From Myxococcota bacterium (GTDB taxonomy: Bacteria > Myxococcota > Polyangia > GCA-2747355 > JAKLHH01): a stretch of 24,296 nucleotides of DNA. The stretch covers positions 1-24,296 of the forward strand of contig JAKLHH010000007.1 of assembly GCA_022710245.1 (NCBI GenBank), written 5' to 3'. The notes under the pieces are model-generated. The model had not been told where the DNA came from. It worked only from the letters and a program-made list of their open reading frames with translations, and ran no database searches. Shown here piece by piece: positions 7,989-15,973 of the stretch; the first letter of the stretch is position 1; every line of letters begins with the position of its first letter. Position numbers and translations under genes: made by a program.

Positions 7989-8123
7989 GGACGCTGTCCT
8001 CCGGGCACAGAAAGCAGCGGCGCCGCCCAGGGCGGCCGCCGCGACCCGGTGAGTCTGCAGCGGGGGCTGGCGGCGGTCAATAGGTCTTCGCGGGCGCGGG
8101 CCGCGCTCCACCGACGACGACCC

Positions 8124-8151
8124 TTCCCATCAGCCTCGCAATGCATATAAT
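8124..8151 (+). promoter_or_regulatory. Promoter with consensus TATAAT for the EF-G-like gene
   Basis: TATAAT at 8146-8151 is an exact sigma-70 -10 box in an AT-rich island of very GC-rich DNA. TTCCCA (8124-8129), 4 of 6 matches to TTGACA, lies 16 bases upstream. The transcript would start near 8158, with an AAAGGA ribosome site at 8163-8168 ahead of the ATG at 8184. It lies in the 195-bp divergent region between the HEAT-repeat gene and the EF-G-like gene. Confidence 0.7.
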
Positions 8152-8183
8152 AAGCGCCGCTCGAAAGGACCTGTAGCAGCAAC

Positions 8184-10247
8184 ATGGCCAAGCTAGACCG
8201 CGTGCGCAACATCGGGATCGTGGCCCACATCGACGCCGGCAAGACCACGGTCACCGAGCGCTTCCTCTTCTACGCCGGGAAGATTCACCGGACGGGAGAG
8301 GTGCACGACGGGCAGGCGCAGATGGACTGGATGCCCCAGGAGCAGGAGCGCGGCATCACCATCACCGCCGCGGCGACGCAGTTCGAGTGGCCGCCGGAGG
8401 ACGGGGTCGGCCCGAAGCGGACCAAGCACGAGGTCCACCTCCTCGACACCCCGGGTCACGTGGACTTCACCATCGAGGTCGAGCGCTGCCTGCGCGTGAT
8501 CGACGGGGTGGTGGTGATCTTCTGCGGGGTCGGCGGCGTCGAGCCCCAGTCCGAGACGGTCTGGCACCAGGCGCAGAAGTTCCACGTCCCCCGGCTCGCC
8601 TTCGTCAACAAGATGGACCGCGTGGGCGCCAACTTCGCCGCCGTGGTGGACGAGATCAAGGAGCGCCTGGGCGCGCGCGCGGTGCCGGTGCAGCTGCCGA
8701 TCGGCGCCGAGGACGCCTTCCAGGGCGTGATCGACCTGGTGGAGCTCAAGTCCTACACCTGGGGCGGCAACGCGGACGACGTGCCGGTGGAGGGGCCGAT
8801 CCCGGAGGCGATGCAGCTCGAGGTGGAGGCGGCGCGCGAGGCCCTGATCGAGGCGGCCGCCGACTACGACGACCAGCTCGCCGAGCGCTTCCTCGAGGGG
8901 CAGCCGCTCGAGGCGGCGCAGCTCCGCGCGGCGATCCGCAAGGGGTGCGTCGCCAACGTGCTGGTGCCGGTCTTCTGCGGCGCGGCGCTGCGCAACCGCG
9001 GCATCCAGAAGCTCCTCGACGGCGTGGTCGACTACCTGCCCTCACCGCTGGAGGTGCCGGTGGTGGAGGGCACGGTGCCGGGCAGCGGGCAGAAGGAGAC
9101 GCGCGCCCCGAGCGACAAGGACCCGCTGTGCGCGCTCGCCTTCAAGGTGCAGATGGACCAGGGGCGCAAGCAGGTCTTCCTGCGCGTCTACTCGGGCAAG
9201 CTGGAGGCGGGCGACGAGATCCTCAACGTGCGCCTCGGCAAGCGCGAGAAGGTCGCGCGGCTCTTCCAGATCCACGCGAACCGCCGCGAGCGCATCAACG
9301 CCACCGGCGCGGGCACCATCATCGCCGCGATGGGGCTGAAGCTGACCGGGACCGGCGACACGCTCACCGCCCCCGACCGCCCGATCCTGCTCGAGCGGAT
9401 CGACAGCTACGAGCCGGTCATCTCGCGCGCGATCGAGCCGAAGACGGTGGCGGAGAAGGAGAAGCTCGACTTCGGGCTGGCCAAGATCGTCGACGAGGAC
9501 CCGACCTTCCGCGTGCGCGACGACGAGGAGACCGGGCAGACGCTGATCAGCGGGATGGGCGAGCTGCACCTCGACGTCGTCGTCGACCGCCTGCAGCGCG
9601 AGTACAACGTGGAGGCGCGGGTCGGCAAGCCGCAGGTCGTCTACCGCGAGACGGTGGGCGCCGCGGGCGAGGCGGAGGCGGTCTTCGAGCGCAAGCTGGA
9701 GGAGGAGGAGGTCTACGGGCTGGCGAAGGTGCGCGTCGAGCCGCAGCCCCGCGGCAGCGGGATGGTGGTCGAGTCGCGGGTGCCGGCCGACCCGCCAGTG
9801 CCTCCGGCGATCCTGGCGGGCGCGATGGAGGGGCTGCGCGACGCGGCGACCTCCGGCGTCAACACCGGCTTCCCGCTGGTCGACGTGAAGGTCTTCCTGC
9901 TGAGCGTCGCCCACCGCGAGGGCGCCTCCTCGGAGATCGGCTGCAAGGTGGCGGCCGGCGAGGCCTTCCGCCGCGCTTGCCGCGAGGCGGGCCCGCAGCT
10001 GCTGGAGCCGATCATGGAGGTGGAGGTGACGGTGCCCGAGGAGTTCATGGGCGAGGTGATCGGCGACCTCAACGCGCGGAGCGGCGCCATCGAGGAGCTG
10101 GGCTTCCGCGGGGTGCAGCGCCTGATCAAGGCGCAGGTGCCGATGCGCTCGATGTTCGGCTACTCCACGCGCGTCCGCTCGCTCACCCAGGGGCGCGCCA
10201 ACTTCACCATGCAGTTCTCCAAGTTCGACGTGGCCGGGGCGGGCTGA
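8184..10247 (+). CDS. Elongation factor G-like translational GTPase
   Basis: This 687-residue protein has the full EF-G domain order. The GTPase domain carries AHIDAGKTT (14-22), ERGITIT (55-61), DTPGH (88-92), NKMD (142-145) and CGAAL as the likely G5. Domain II begins after about 290, followed by III, IV and V ([10 protein letters not shown], then [20 protein letters not shown]). It differs from translocating EF-G in domain IV. The usual QSGGRGQYG segment is replaced by [14 protein letters not shown] (about residues 500-513). Switch I to G3 also carries an insert ([15 protein letters not shown]). It is not beside rpsL, rpsG or tuf, which supports a second, EF-G-like paralogue rather than the main fusA. 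Possible roles are ribosome recycling or a stress form of translation; the sequence does not decide. It has its own promoter and a duplicated terminator. Confidence 0.9.
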   Translation: MAKLDRVRNIGIVAHIDAGKTTVTERFLFYAGKIHRTGEVHDGQAQMDWMPQEQERGITITAAATQFEWPPEDGVGPKRTKHEVHLLDTPGHVDFTIEVERCLRVIDGVVVIFCGVGGVEPQSETVWHQAQKFHVPRLAFVNKMDRVGANFAAVVDEIKERLGARAVPVQLPIGAEDAFQGVIDLVELKSYTWGGNADDVPVEGPIPEAMQLEVEAAREALIEAAADYDDQLAERFLEGQPLEAAQLRAAIRKGCVANVLVPVFCGAALRNRGIQKLLDGVVDYLPSPLEVPVVEGTVPGSGQKETRAPSDKDPLCALAFKVQMDQGRKQVFLRVYSGKLEAGDEILNVRLGKREKVARLFQIHANRRERINATGAGTIIAAMGLKLTGTGDTLTAPDRPILLERIDSYEPVISRAIEPKTVAEKEKLDFGLAKIVDEDPTFRVRDDEETGQTLISGMGELHLDVVVDRLQREYNVEARVGKPQVVYRETVGAAGEAEAVFERKLEEEEVYGLAKVRVEPQPRGSGMVVESRVPADPPVPPAILAGAMEGLRDAATSGVNTGFPLVDVKVFLLSVAHREGASSEIGCKVAAGEAFRRACREAGPQLLEPIMEVEVTVPEEFMGEVIGDLNARSGAIEELGFRGVQRLIKAQVPMRSMFGYSTRVRSLTQGRANFTMQFSKFDVAGAG

Positions 10248-10257
10248 CCCAGCTCAC

Positions 10258-10393
10258 CTGGGCCAGGCTCAGCTCGATCGAGACGCGCCTCGATCGAGAC
10301 CCGCCTCAGTGCTGAAACAGCACCGCTGGGCCAGGCTCAGCTCGATCGAGACGCGCCTCGATCGAGACCCGCCTCAGTGCTGGATCAGCACCG
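10258..10393. repeat. Tandem 68-bp duplication in a convergent intergenic region
   Basis: Copy 1 (10258-10325) and copy 2 (10326-10393) differ at only two bases (AAA versus GAT in the small GTGCTG-N3-CAGCAC hairpin). Copy 2 contains the last codons and stop of the FliB-like gene. Copy 1 still reads VLFQH then stop in the same strand and frame arrangement, so it looks like a duplicated gene end. Confidence 0.97.
10273..10366. terminator. Bidirectional terminator-like palindromes, present twice
   Basis: CTCGATCGAG is a perfect 10-bp palindrome. It occurs at 10273-10282 and 10289-10298 with a 6-base loop between, so the pair can form a 10-bp stem. The arrangement is repeated at 10341-10350 and 10357-10366. 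Each unit is followed by GTGCTG-N3-CAGCAC (10309-10323, 10377-10391), another hairpin. A further CCCAG-ctcac-CTGGG hairpin follows the EF-G-like stop (10248-10262). The location between convergent genes supports two-way termination; there is no T-run. Confidence 0.55.
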
Positions 10394-11582
10394 CCATGTA
10401 CGGCAGCGTGTCGTAGCCGTGTTGCTCGAGCGCCTGGACCAGGGCGTCGCGGTAGGCGGCGCAGTGCTCGGTCGCCCGGGTGAACGACTGCACCACGCTC
10501 AGCATCAGCTCGGGGCTCAGGCCGCCGCGGTCTGCGGCCTCCCCGATCAGTAGCATCTTGAGCGAGGCGAGCTGCGCCACCAGCTTGACGTAGCCGCCCC
10601 AGAGCTCGGCCGCGCTCGCCCGGGCGTCGAGCATCCGGTGCGCGGCGGCCTGCAGCAGGACGTACCGCTCCAGCATGGCCTCGATCCAGGCATGCTCCGT
10701 CCCGCTCAGGTGCTCCCGCTGAGCCGCCGCGTAGAGCTCGACCACGCGCTCCGGCTGGTCGGCGAGGCGCTCCGTCTGCAGCCCGCGGTTGAACGCGGCG
10801 ACGTGCTCCAGGTAGCGCAGCCCCGTGGCGCCGAGGTTGACGCGCAGGTCAGCGAGCTGCGTGAGGAGCCGGAGCTGGACAGCCGGCTGCGGCGGGAGCT
10901 CCTGCCAGCGCCGGTCGGAGTCCGTCGAGGCGAGCTCGGTCTCGAAGGCCCGAAGGGAGCGCTGCGCCAGGGGCCGGGGGGCCGCCTCACTCTCCAGCTG
11001 CCGCAGCCGGCTGAGCAGGAGCCCCAGCCACAGCAAGCGGTCGGCGAGCCGCCGGCGGCGATCCTGCAGCAGCCGGAGCAGCAGCCTCGAGCGCGGCCGC
11101 GGCGGCGTGTACGGCACGAGCTGGGCGTCGTCCTCGTCGGGAGCCAGCTCGCCCGCGGCGGGCCGGCTCAGCTGGACGAGCTCGAGGCCCTCGCCCTCGC
11201 GCAGGAGCCGCCGCGCGGCCTCCGGGCAGGCCAGCGTCCCGACGAGGAGCTGGCCCTCGTCGAGCGGGTGAGCGAGGCGTGGATAGAGAGCACAGACGGC
11301 GGGGAGCAGCTCGGGTCCCAGCTCGCCGTGGATGCGGCAGAGCCCAGCGGGCAGCAGCAGCGGACAGCGGCCGTCGGCGAGCAGCTGGAAGCTCGCGTGC
11401 TGGGCGTCGCCGCCGCTCTCTCTCAGCGACGTGGCGGCGCGCAGCGTGTCGGCGAGGGGGCTCTGCGCGAGGCGCTGGTAGGCAGGCCGGTCGATGGTGA
11501 TCGACCATCCGGCGCAGCAGGTGTCTTCACAGCGCTCGGCGATGCAGCGAAAGCCGACGAACGATCGAGGAGCGACCCGCAT
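10374..11582 (-). CDS. FliB-like (flagellin lysine-N-methylase family) Cys-cluster protein
   Basis: The 402-residue protein has the cysteine-rich N-terminal domain of the FliB family. It shows FRCIAERCEDTCCAGWSITI (11-30; Cys13, 18, 22, 23), GRCPLLLPAGLCRIHGELG (71-89; Cys73, 82), AVCALYPR (95-102; Cys97) and LACPEAARRLL (117-127; Cys119). These eight cysteines are thought to hold a metal or iron-sulfur cluster. The remaining 270 residues are alpha-helical and rich in Leu, Arg and Gln. FliB methylates flagellin lysines in Salmonella, but no flagellar gene is present here and homologues occur in many organisms without that link, so the substrate should be left open. The last codons lie in a duplicated 68-bp repeat shared with the intergenic region. 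Confidence 0.8.
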   Translation of the reverse strand: MRVAPRSFVGFRCIAERCEDTCCAGWSITIDRPAYQRLAQSPLADTLRAATSLRESGGDAQHASFQLLADGRCPLLLPAGLCRIHGELGPELLPAVCALYPRLAHPLDEGQLLVGTLACPEAARRLLREGEGLELVQLSRPAAGELAPDEDDAQLVPYTPPRPRSRLLLRLLQDRRRRLADRLLWLGLLLSRLRQLESEAAPRPLAQRSLRAFETELASTDSDRRWQELPPQPAVQLRLLTQLADLRVNLGATGLRYLEHVAAFNRGLQTERLADQPERVVELYAAAQREHLSGTEHAWIEAMLERYVLLQAAAHRMLDARASAAELWGGYVKLVAQLASLKMLLIGEAADRGGLSPELMLSVVQSFTRATEHCAAYRDALVQALEQHGYDTLPYMAVLIQH

Positions 11583-11615
11583 CGGCGGCCATTGTACCTC
11601 TCCGCGGCGGCGGGG

Positions 11616-12047
11616 CTAGTCCACCCCCCACCAGCTGTTGCCCGGGTGGCTGCAGCACCCGAGGTAGCGGAGCGGCTGCTTCGCGCTCACCGTGATCTTG
11701 CCGCAGACGCTGCCGTGGCAGACGTGGAAGCTGCCGAGCGGGAGCGCCACCTCGAAGAGGCCGGACTCGTCGGTCACGTCCTCGCCGAGGAGCTTCGGCA
11801 CCGGGGTCGTCGCCGGGTCGTCGGCGTAGACGCTGACGCGGTCGCCGCCGCACCGGTAGGGCGCGTCGACGCCGGCGAGGTCGCTGCCGCCGCGGACGAT
11901 GGCGCCATAGATCCCCTGGGAGACCGCGCCCGAGGGGCTCACGCACTCCGGGCACTCGCGGTCGTTGCAGGAGGCGCCCGCCGCGGGGTCGCGGCCGTCG
12001 CAGGCGAGGAGCAACGCGCAGAGGGCGAGCATCGCGGTCCGTGCCAT
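11616..12047 (-). CDS. Small Cys-rich lipoprotein with a CnaB/transthyretin-like fold (putative)
   Basis: The ATG at 12045-12047 has an AGGAGGT ribosome site 6 bases upstream, so I use it rather than the longer open frame. The product has 143 residues. The signal (AMLALCALLLAC) has its lipidated Cys at 16. The mature part starts with a Cys-rich stretch (SCNDRECPEC). A region resembling a carboxypeptidase-regulatory or CnaB-type beta-sandwich follows: GIYGAIVRGGSDL (45-57), DRVSVYADD (69-77), VTDESGLFEVALPLGSFHVC (91-110), then SVCGKITVSA. It ends CCSHPGNSWWGVD. Such domains are usually structural or ligand-binding on the cell surface. The fold call comes from the GxIxG...DxxG.F.v.LP.G pattern and is tentative. 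Confidence 0.8.
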   Translation of the reverse strand: MARTAMLALCALLLACDGRDPAAGASCNDRECPECVSPSGAVSQGIYGAIVRGGSDLAGVDAPYRCGGDRVSVYADDPATTPVPKLLGEDVTDESGLFEVALPLGSFHVCHGSVCGKITVSAKQPLRYLGCCSHPGNSWWGVD

Positions 12048-12280
12048 CGGGACCTCCTCTTCTTCTTCGCTGGGTATGGGCGGGGTCAGTGCAACAAGGG
12101 TGCCTCTGGCCCCGCGGATGCCCTTCTCGCGAGTTACGCGGCCACGCCGGGGGGCGATCTGGCGCGGGTGGCAGAGGGTGGCGCACCTGCGGCACAGCCA
12201 GCCGCGATCGTCGATCGTCGCGCCCTTGCTCGCAGGAGGCGACGTCGTCACGCCAGGAGCAGGGTGAGGGGAGGTGGGCG
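12048..12280. other. Intergenic region, divergent
   Basis: These 233 bases separate the small lipoprotein gene (minus) from the short plus-strand coding fragment. I see the lipoprotein's AGGAGGT site at the left edge and a GGGAGGT-type site at the right edge. A short direct repeat GATCGTCGATCGTCG lies at about 12208-12222. Reading frames here lack the G/C third-position pattern of the real genes, so I find no gene in it. Confidence 0.5.
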
Positions 12281-12505
12281 ATGGCAGGACACAGGGTCTC
12301 CAGGCGGGAGTTCAAGACCTCGCAGCGCTTCGACGGCACCGCGTACCACCCGAAGTGGCTGGAGCAGCCCAAGCTCCAGAGCGTCAGCCCGGCGGCGAGA
12401 AGAGCCGCAGGAAGCCGAGGAGCTGCCAGAGGCTGCCGCGCACGCGGAGGTGGCGGCCGAGGTAGTCGCCGAGCGGGCCGCGCAGCCCGGCGAGGAGCTC
12501 CTTGA
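12281..12505 (+). pseudogene. Short coding fragment, probably the truncated 5' end of an unknown gene
   Basis: An ATG at 12281 follows an excellent GGGGAGG ribosome site 6 bases upstream. Codons 4 to 39 (12290-12397; starts HRVSRREFKTSQRFDG, continues with TAYHPKWLEQPKL) all have G or C in the third position, 36 in a row, a strong coding pattern. From codon 40 the pattern collapses: about half of the next 35 codons end in A or T, and the product becomes Arg/Gly-rich until a stop at 12503-12505. The change falls at the 3' end of the opposing sulfatase-like gene (stop at 12384-12386), which this frame then reads antisense. I do not recognise the protein. It could be a real small 74-residue gene, or a gene whose 3' part was lost. 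Confidence 0.45.
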
Positions 12506-14090
12506 AGCGCCACGCGTCGGTGGTCACCGTGATCGTCGCCGCGGGGTCGAGGCGCGGCTGCACCTCGGCGACGCCGCGGCGCACGTGGACCGTCCAGGCC
12601 TCGCCCGCGTCGGGGAAGACGAAGCCCACCACCCGCTCGACGCTGGCGCTCGCCTCGGGGTCGAGGCTCGTCGCCAGCGCGCGGAAGAAGGCGCGGAGCG
12701 GCAGCGCGTGGACGAGCGCCCGATCGCCGGCGGGGGCGAGCCCGAGGCGCAGCGCGCCGCGAGCCTCGAGCGCCTGCGTCAGGAGGTAGTTGCGGGCGTT
12801 CGCGTTGCCCGAGGCGGCGCCGAGGAGGGTGAGCGCGCGGGCGCGGAGCGCGCGGGCCGGCTGGCTGCCCGGCCGGAGCTGCAGCAGCGCGGAGGCGAGC
12901 TCGAGGGCCCAGCGCGGGTCGCCGCCGTCCAGGGCCTCGCGGGCGCGCGCGAGCAGCGGCTCCTCGCCGCCAGCGAGCGCGGCGAGGCGGCGCGCGTGCT
13001 CCCGCGGCGGCAGGGGCGAGAGGTGGGCGGCGTCCCCGTCGAACCAGCCGAGGTAGCCGGCGTAGATCCCGCGCACGGACCAGGCGACGCTGCCGTAGCG
13101 CTCCTGCAGGAAGGGGAGCCGCGCGAGGTGCCGCGGCAGGCGGACGCGCTCCACCAGCTCGTCGGGGGTGAGGCCCGCGTTGAGGCCGCGGACGGTCTGA
13201 TCGTGCACGAGCTGGATCGCGTCGCGGTACGCGGTCAGCGCGGCGGCGATGGTCGCCTCGCCGGCGAGCGGCTGCCCGTGCAGGGGGACCAGGTGCAGCG
13301 GGCGCAGAGCGCGCATCAGATCGAGGCTGGCGACCCAGCGGAGCGGGTCGCGGTAGGAGGTGCCACGGATCGCGTAGAGGTTGGGGAAGGCCGGGTAGAA
13401 GTTGTCCGCCGCGATCAGCACCCGCGGCCCGGGCAGCCAGACGACGAGCTGGTCGTCGGTCTCGCCGGGCGCGTGGAGGAGGACGAGCTCGAGGCCGGCG
13501 AGCCGCAGCGCGCGGCGCGCGCCGCTGAACGTGTGCGTCGGCGGCAGGAAGGCGAGCGTGGGCCGGCTGCCGAAGCGGAGGCGGGGGCCAATGCCGACCC
13601 CGGCCTCGGTGCCGTCGGGCAGGAGCGCGCCGAACTGGCGCATGCTGCGCCGGTAGATGGCGGGACGGAGCAGCGCGGTGGTGCGCTCGAGCTCGGGGAG
13701 GAGGCTCGAGTGCGCGTGCACCTCGAGGCCTGACGCGCGCCGTGCGCTGCCGGCGAGGACCGCGGCGCCGAAGATGTGGTCGGCGTGGTTGTGCGTGTAG
13801 ATGAGGGCGCGCACCGGCGCGCGCGTGACGCCGTCGAAGGCGCGGCGCACCTCGGCGGCGGCCTCTGCGCTCTCCATCGCGTCGACGATGACGACGCCGT
13901 CCGTCCCCTCGAGGAGCACGCTGTTCGCGAGGCCGAAGCCGACCGCGACGTGGACCCCGGGCGCCGCGCGGATCAGCGCGCGGTGGAAGCTCCCCGCGTG
14001 AGCCGCCAGCCCCGGCTCGAGGGGGACGGGCGGGGGCCGGGTGGCGCAGGCGGCCAGCGCGAGCCCGAGGAGCGCGAGCGGGGTGCGCAT
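12384..14090 (-). CDS. Alkyl-sulfatase-like metallo-beta-lactamase-fold lipoprotein
   Basis: The 568 residues show a lipoprotein signal (LALLGLALAAC, Cys15) and the three-domain plan of SdsA1-type alkyl sulfatases. The metallo-beta-lactamase domain is about 35-290: YTHNHADHIFG at 98-108 supplies the HxHxDH metal ligands, HAPGETDDQL (206-215) has Glu210, AADN at 227-230 and LHG (270-272) gives His271. An alkyl-sulfatase dimerisation domain follows (about 300-440: VRLPRHLARLPFLQERYGSV, VRGIYAGYLGWFDG). A C-terminal SCP2-like domain ends the protein (about 445-565). It would hydrolyse sulfate esters of alkyl chains or similar substrates in the periplasm with two metal ions. It is shorter than SdsA1 (about 650 residues). 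It sits 4 bp behind the glutamine amidotransferase gene without its own clear ribosome site, so translation is likely coupled. Confidence 0.88.
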   Translation of the reverse strand: MRTPLALLGLALAACATRPPPVPLEPGLAAHAGSFHRALIRAAPGVHVAVGFGLANSVLLEGTDGVVIVDAMESAEAAAEVRRAFDGVTRAPVRALIYTHNHADHIFGAAVLAGSARRASGLEVHAHSSLLPELERTTALLRPAIYRRSMRQFGALLPDGTEAGVGIGPRLRFGSRPTLAFLPPTHTFSGARRALRLAGLELVLLHAPGETDDQLVVWLPGPRVLIAADNFYPAFPNLYAIRGTSYRDPLRWVASLDLMRALRPLHLVPLHGQPLAGEATIAAALTAYRDAIQLVHDQTVRGLNAGLTPDELVERVRLPRHLARLPFLQERYGSVAWSVRGIYAGYLGWFDGDAAHLSPLPPREHARRLAALAGGEEPLLARAREALDGGDPRWALELASALLQLRPGSQPARALRARALTLLGAASGNANARNYLLTQALEARGALRLGLAPAGDRALVHALPLRAFFRALATSLDPEASASVERVVGFVFPDAGEAWTVHVRRGVAEVQPRLDPAATITVTTDAWRFKELLAGLRGPLGDYLGRHLRVRGSLWQLLGFLRLFSPPG

Positions 14091-14094
14091 GGCG

Positions 14095-14784
14095 TCAGGC
14101 CGCGAGGAAGCGGCGGACCAGCTCGGCCGCCGACCCGCTGTCCCGCACCGGCTGCCGCAGCGCCTCGGCGAAGAGCGGGGCGGCCTCGGGCCAGCGTGAG
14201 CCGCCCGCGGCGAGGAAGCCGCGACCGCTCTCGGGGTCGATCTCCGGGTGCGCCTGGATGCCCCAGCAGGGGAGCTCGCCCCAGCGGAGCGCGTGCACGG
14301 CGCAGGCGGGCGTGCTCGCCAGCACGCGCAGCTCCGGGTGGCTCCCCGCCACGACCTCGTCGAAGTGCGAGGAGAAGGCCTCGAAGGAGCCCTCGGGCAT
14401 GAGCCCGCCTCCGGCGCTCACGTCGACGCGGATCCAGCCGAGCTCCGGGCGGGCGGCCCGCCGCACACAGCCGGGCCCGCCGAGCGCGCGCGCGATCAGC
14501 TGGTGGCCCCAGCAGCTGCCGAGGACGCGGACGCCGAGCGCCACGGCGCGGCGGAGCCAGGCGAGCTCGGCCTCGGCCCAGGGCGCGAGCCGCGTGATGG
14601 AGTCCTCCGAGCCGGTGAGGATGACGTGGTCGTGGGCGCCCGGCTCGGGGAGCGGCGCGCCCGAGGGGGCGTGCACGTGCTCGCACGGGTGCTCGGTGAG
14701 GCGTCTCCAGTGCTCGACCGGACGGTAGAGCGTGTGGTCGAGGGCGTTGTCGATGATCAGCAGTCGAACCGGAAGGCGTGACAT
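14095..14784 (-). CDS. Class I glutamine amidotransferase (GMP-synthase-like domain)
   Basis: The start is uncertain; I take the ATG at 14782-14784 (MSRLPVRLLIIDN), giving 229 residues, because the family fold begins at that strand. An in-frame ATG four codons upstream is possible and neither has a Shine-Dalgarno site. The triad is visible: nucleophile Cys91 in LGSCWGHQL, with His179 and Glu181 in IQAHPEID. ILTGSEDSI (55-63) and EAFSSHFDEVV (135-145) match the class I GATase pattern. These stand-alone domains release ammonia from glutamine or act as gamma-glutamyl hydrolase or transferase enzymes. No synthetase partner domain is fused or adjacent. Its only operon neighbour is the sulfatase-like gene 4 bp downstream, which does not point to a clear pathway. 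Confidence 0.88.
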   Translation of the reverse strand: MSRLPVRLLIIDNALDHTLYRPVEHWRRLTEHPCEHVHAPSGAPLPEPGAHDHVILTGSEDSITRLAPWAEAELAWLRRAVALGVRVLGSCWGHQLIARALGGPGCVRRAARPELGWIRVDVSAGGGLMPEGSFEAFSSHFDEVVAGSHPELRVLASTPACAVHALRWGELPCWGIQAHPEIDPESGRGFLAAGGSRWPEAAPLFAEALRQPVRDSGSAAELVRRFLAA

Positions 14785-14884
14785 GGCGCGGAGCATACTC
14801 AGCGCGGGGGCCCGAGGGTAGCGCAAAGCCACGCGTCGCGACGCCGCCCTTGACCGCCGCGCCGGCCGCGTGCGAGGTAGCGGC

Positions 14885-15973
14885 GTGCTCTCACGCAGGC
14901 ACCCCGCCGTCGTCTGCGGTCACTGCCACCAGCTCGGTGCGGTGGAGCCGTGCCCGGCCTGTGGGCGCGTCATCTGCCCCGGCTGCGCCGGCGGCCTGCG
15001 CTGGTCGAGCTGCCCGGAGCCGCGGCCGCGGGTGCTCCGCCTGCCCCAACGCCAGCAGCTGCTCGCGGTGGACGCGGACGGACGCCGCGCGCTTGCCCTC
15101 GGCTGGGAGGGGATCTGGCCGCGGCTGATCGAGCTGGGCGCGCCGCGAGGCGGCCAGCGCCTCGCGCCTCAGGGCCACGGACCCGGCCCGCAGCTGACCC
15201 GGCGCGCGGTCGTGCGCGCGGACGACGAGGCGGCGACCGGCGAGCTCGCCGGGCTGCTCGCGGAGGAGCCCGGCGGGATCCGCCGCCTGCCTGGTCCGCT
15301 GCCGGCGGTGCCCCGACTCTTCGCGATCTCCGAGGACGAGCGCCTGGCCGCGGTCGTCGCCGGCCGCCGCTGGTTGCGGATCTTCGAGCTCGACGGTCAG
15401 GCCGCGGACCCCACCACGGCCGCGGACGAGGTGCTCGCGGTCGCCGTCTGCGGCGAGCTGGCGCTGGCGGTGGTGGCTGGCCGCGGCTGGGTCGGCCTGG
15501 TCGAGGCCGGAGGCGACGTGGAGCTCCTCCGCACCGGACGCGGCGCGATCCCCTGGGTCGCGATCGCCGCCGGGCGGCTCCTGCTCCTCGACGAGCACGG
15601 GCTCCTCCAGGTGCGCTGCCTCCGGCTCGGGCGCCCGGCCCGGGAGCCAGCGTTGCGGCTGGCGGTCGGCGGCGCGACCGGCCCTGTCTGCGTGAGCCCG
15701 GACGGTCGCCTGGTCGCGCTCGCCGACGGGGAGCTCCTGCGCGTGCTGCCCGTCGCGCGCGGCGCGCGGCCACAGGTGCTGCGCGTCCACCGCGAGCGCC
15801 TGGAGCTGCTCCGCTTCGTGCGCGGAGGGCGGCTCCTCCTCAGCGCCGACGCCGCCGGAGTGGTGGTACTGTGGCCGCGGCAGGGCGACCGGGTGGTCGA
15901 GCGGGGTCCGCTGGAGGACGCGGCAGCGCCCGAGCTCGACGCGCGCGACCCGCAGGAGGACGCATGCAGCTGA
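14885..15973 (+). CDS. Zinc-ribbon plus WD40-like beta-propeller protein
   Basis: I choose the GTG at 14885 because GAGGT (14874-14878) lies 6 bases upstream; a GTG five codons earlier has no ribosome site. The product has 362 residues. The N-terminus holds paired cysteines, CGHC (11-14), CPAC (23-26), CPGC (31-34) and a Cys at 43, consistent with a B-box or double zinc-ribbon. Loose propeller repeats follow, such as LLAVDADGRRALALGWEG, ISEDERLAAVVAGRRWLRIF, VAIAAGRLLLLDEHG, VCVSPDGRLVALADGELLRV and LLLSADAAGVVVLWP. No signal peptide is present, so it is probably a cytosolic binding protein. The last 10 bases overlap the start of the dehydrogenase gene. I do not recognise a named family, and the propeller call is from repeat pattern only. 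Confidence 0.78.
   Translation: MLSRRHPAVVCGHCHQLGAVEPCPACGRVICPGCAGGLRWSSCPEPRPRVLRLPQRQQLLAVDADGRRALALGWEGIWPRLIELGAPRGGQRLAPQGHGPGPQLTRRAVVRADDEAATGELAGLLAEEPGGIRRLPGPLPAVPRLFAISEDERLAAVVAGRRWLRIFELDGQAADPTTAADEVLAVAVCGELALAVVAGRGWVGLVEAGGDVELLRTGRGAIPWVAIAAGRLLLLDEHGLLQVRCLRLGRPAREPALRLAVGGATGPVCVSPDGRLVALADGELLRVLPVARGARPQVLRVHRERLELLRFVRGGRLLLSADAAGVVVLWPRQGDRVVERGPLEDAAAPELDARDPQEDACS

Noticed and set aside
8022..8060. A possible third copy of the 55-bp element
   Set aside because: It shares the 15 bases GCGGCGCCGCCCAGG and a short CCGCGACC, but the middle is missing; such short GC-rich matches are expected by chance here.
8387..10315. A 642-codon frame on the plus strand
   Set aside because: It overlaps the EF-G-like gene in another frame and has only Arg/Gly/Ala-rich content.
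10374..11582. Evidence of a flagellar locus
   Set aside because: The only hint is a FliB-like protein; no flagellin, motor or hook gene is present, and this family occurs in organisms without such a link.
10638..13733. A 1031-codon open frame on the plus strand
   Set aside because: It is antisense to the FliB-like, lipoprotein and sulfatase-like genes, gives a composition of Ala/Arg/Glu/Gly/Val only, and lacks any domain. It is open because stops are rare in this GC-rich DNA.
12384..14090. The metallo-beta-lactamase fold as an antibiotic-resistance enzyme
   Set aside because: The length, dimerisation segment and C-terminal SCP2-like region match alkyl sulfatases, not beta-lactamases.
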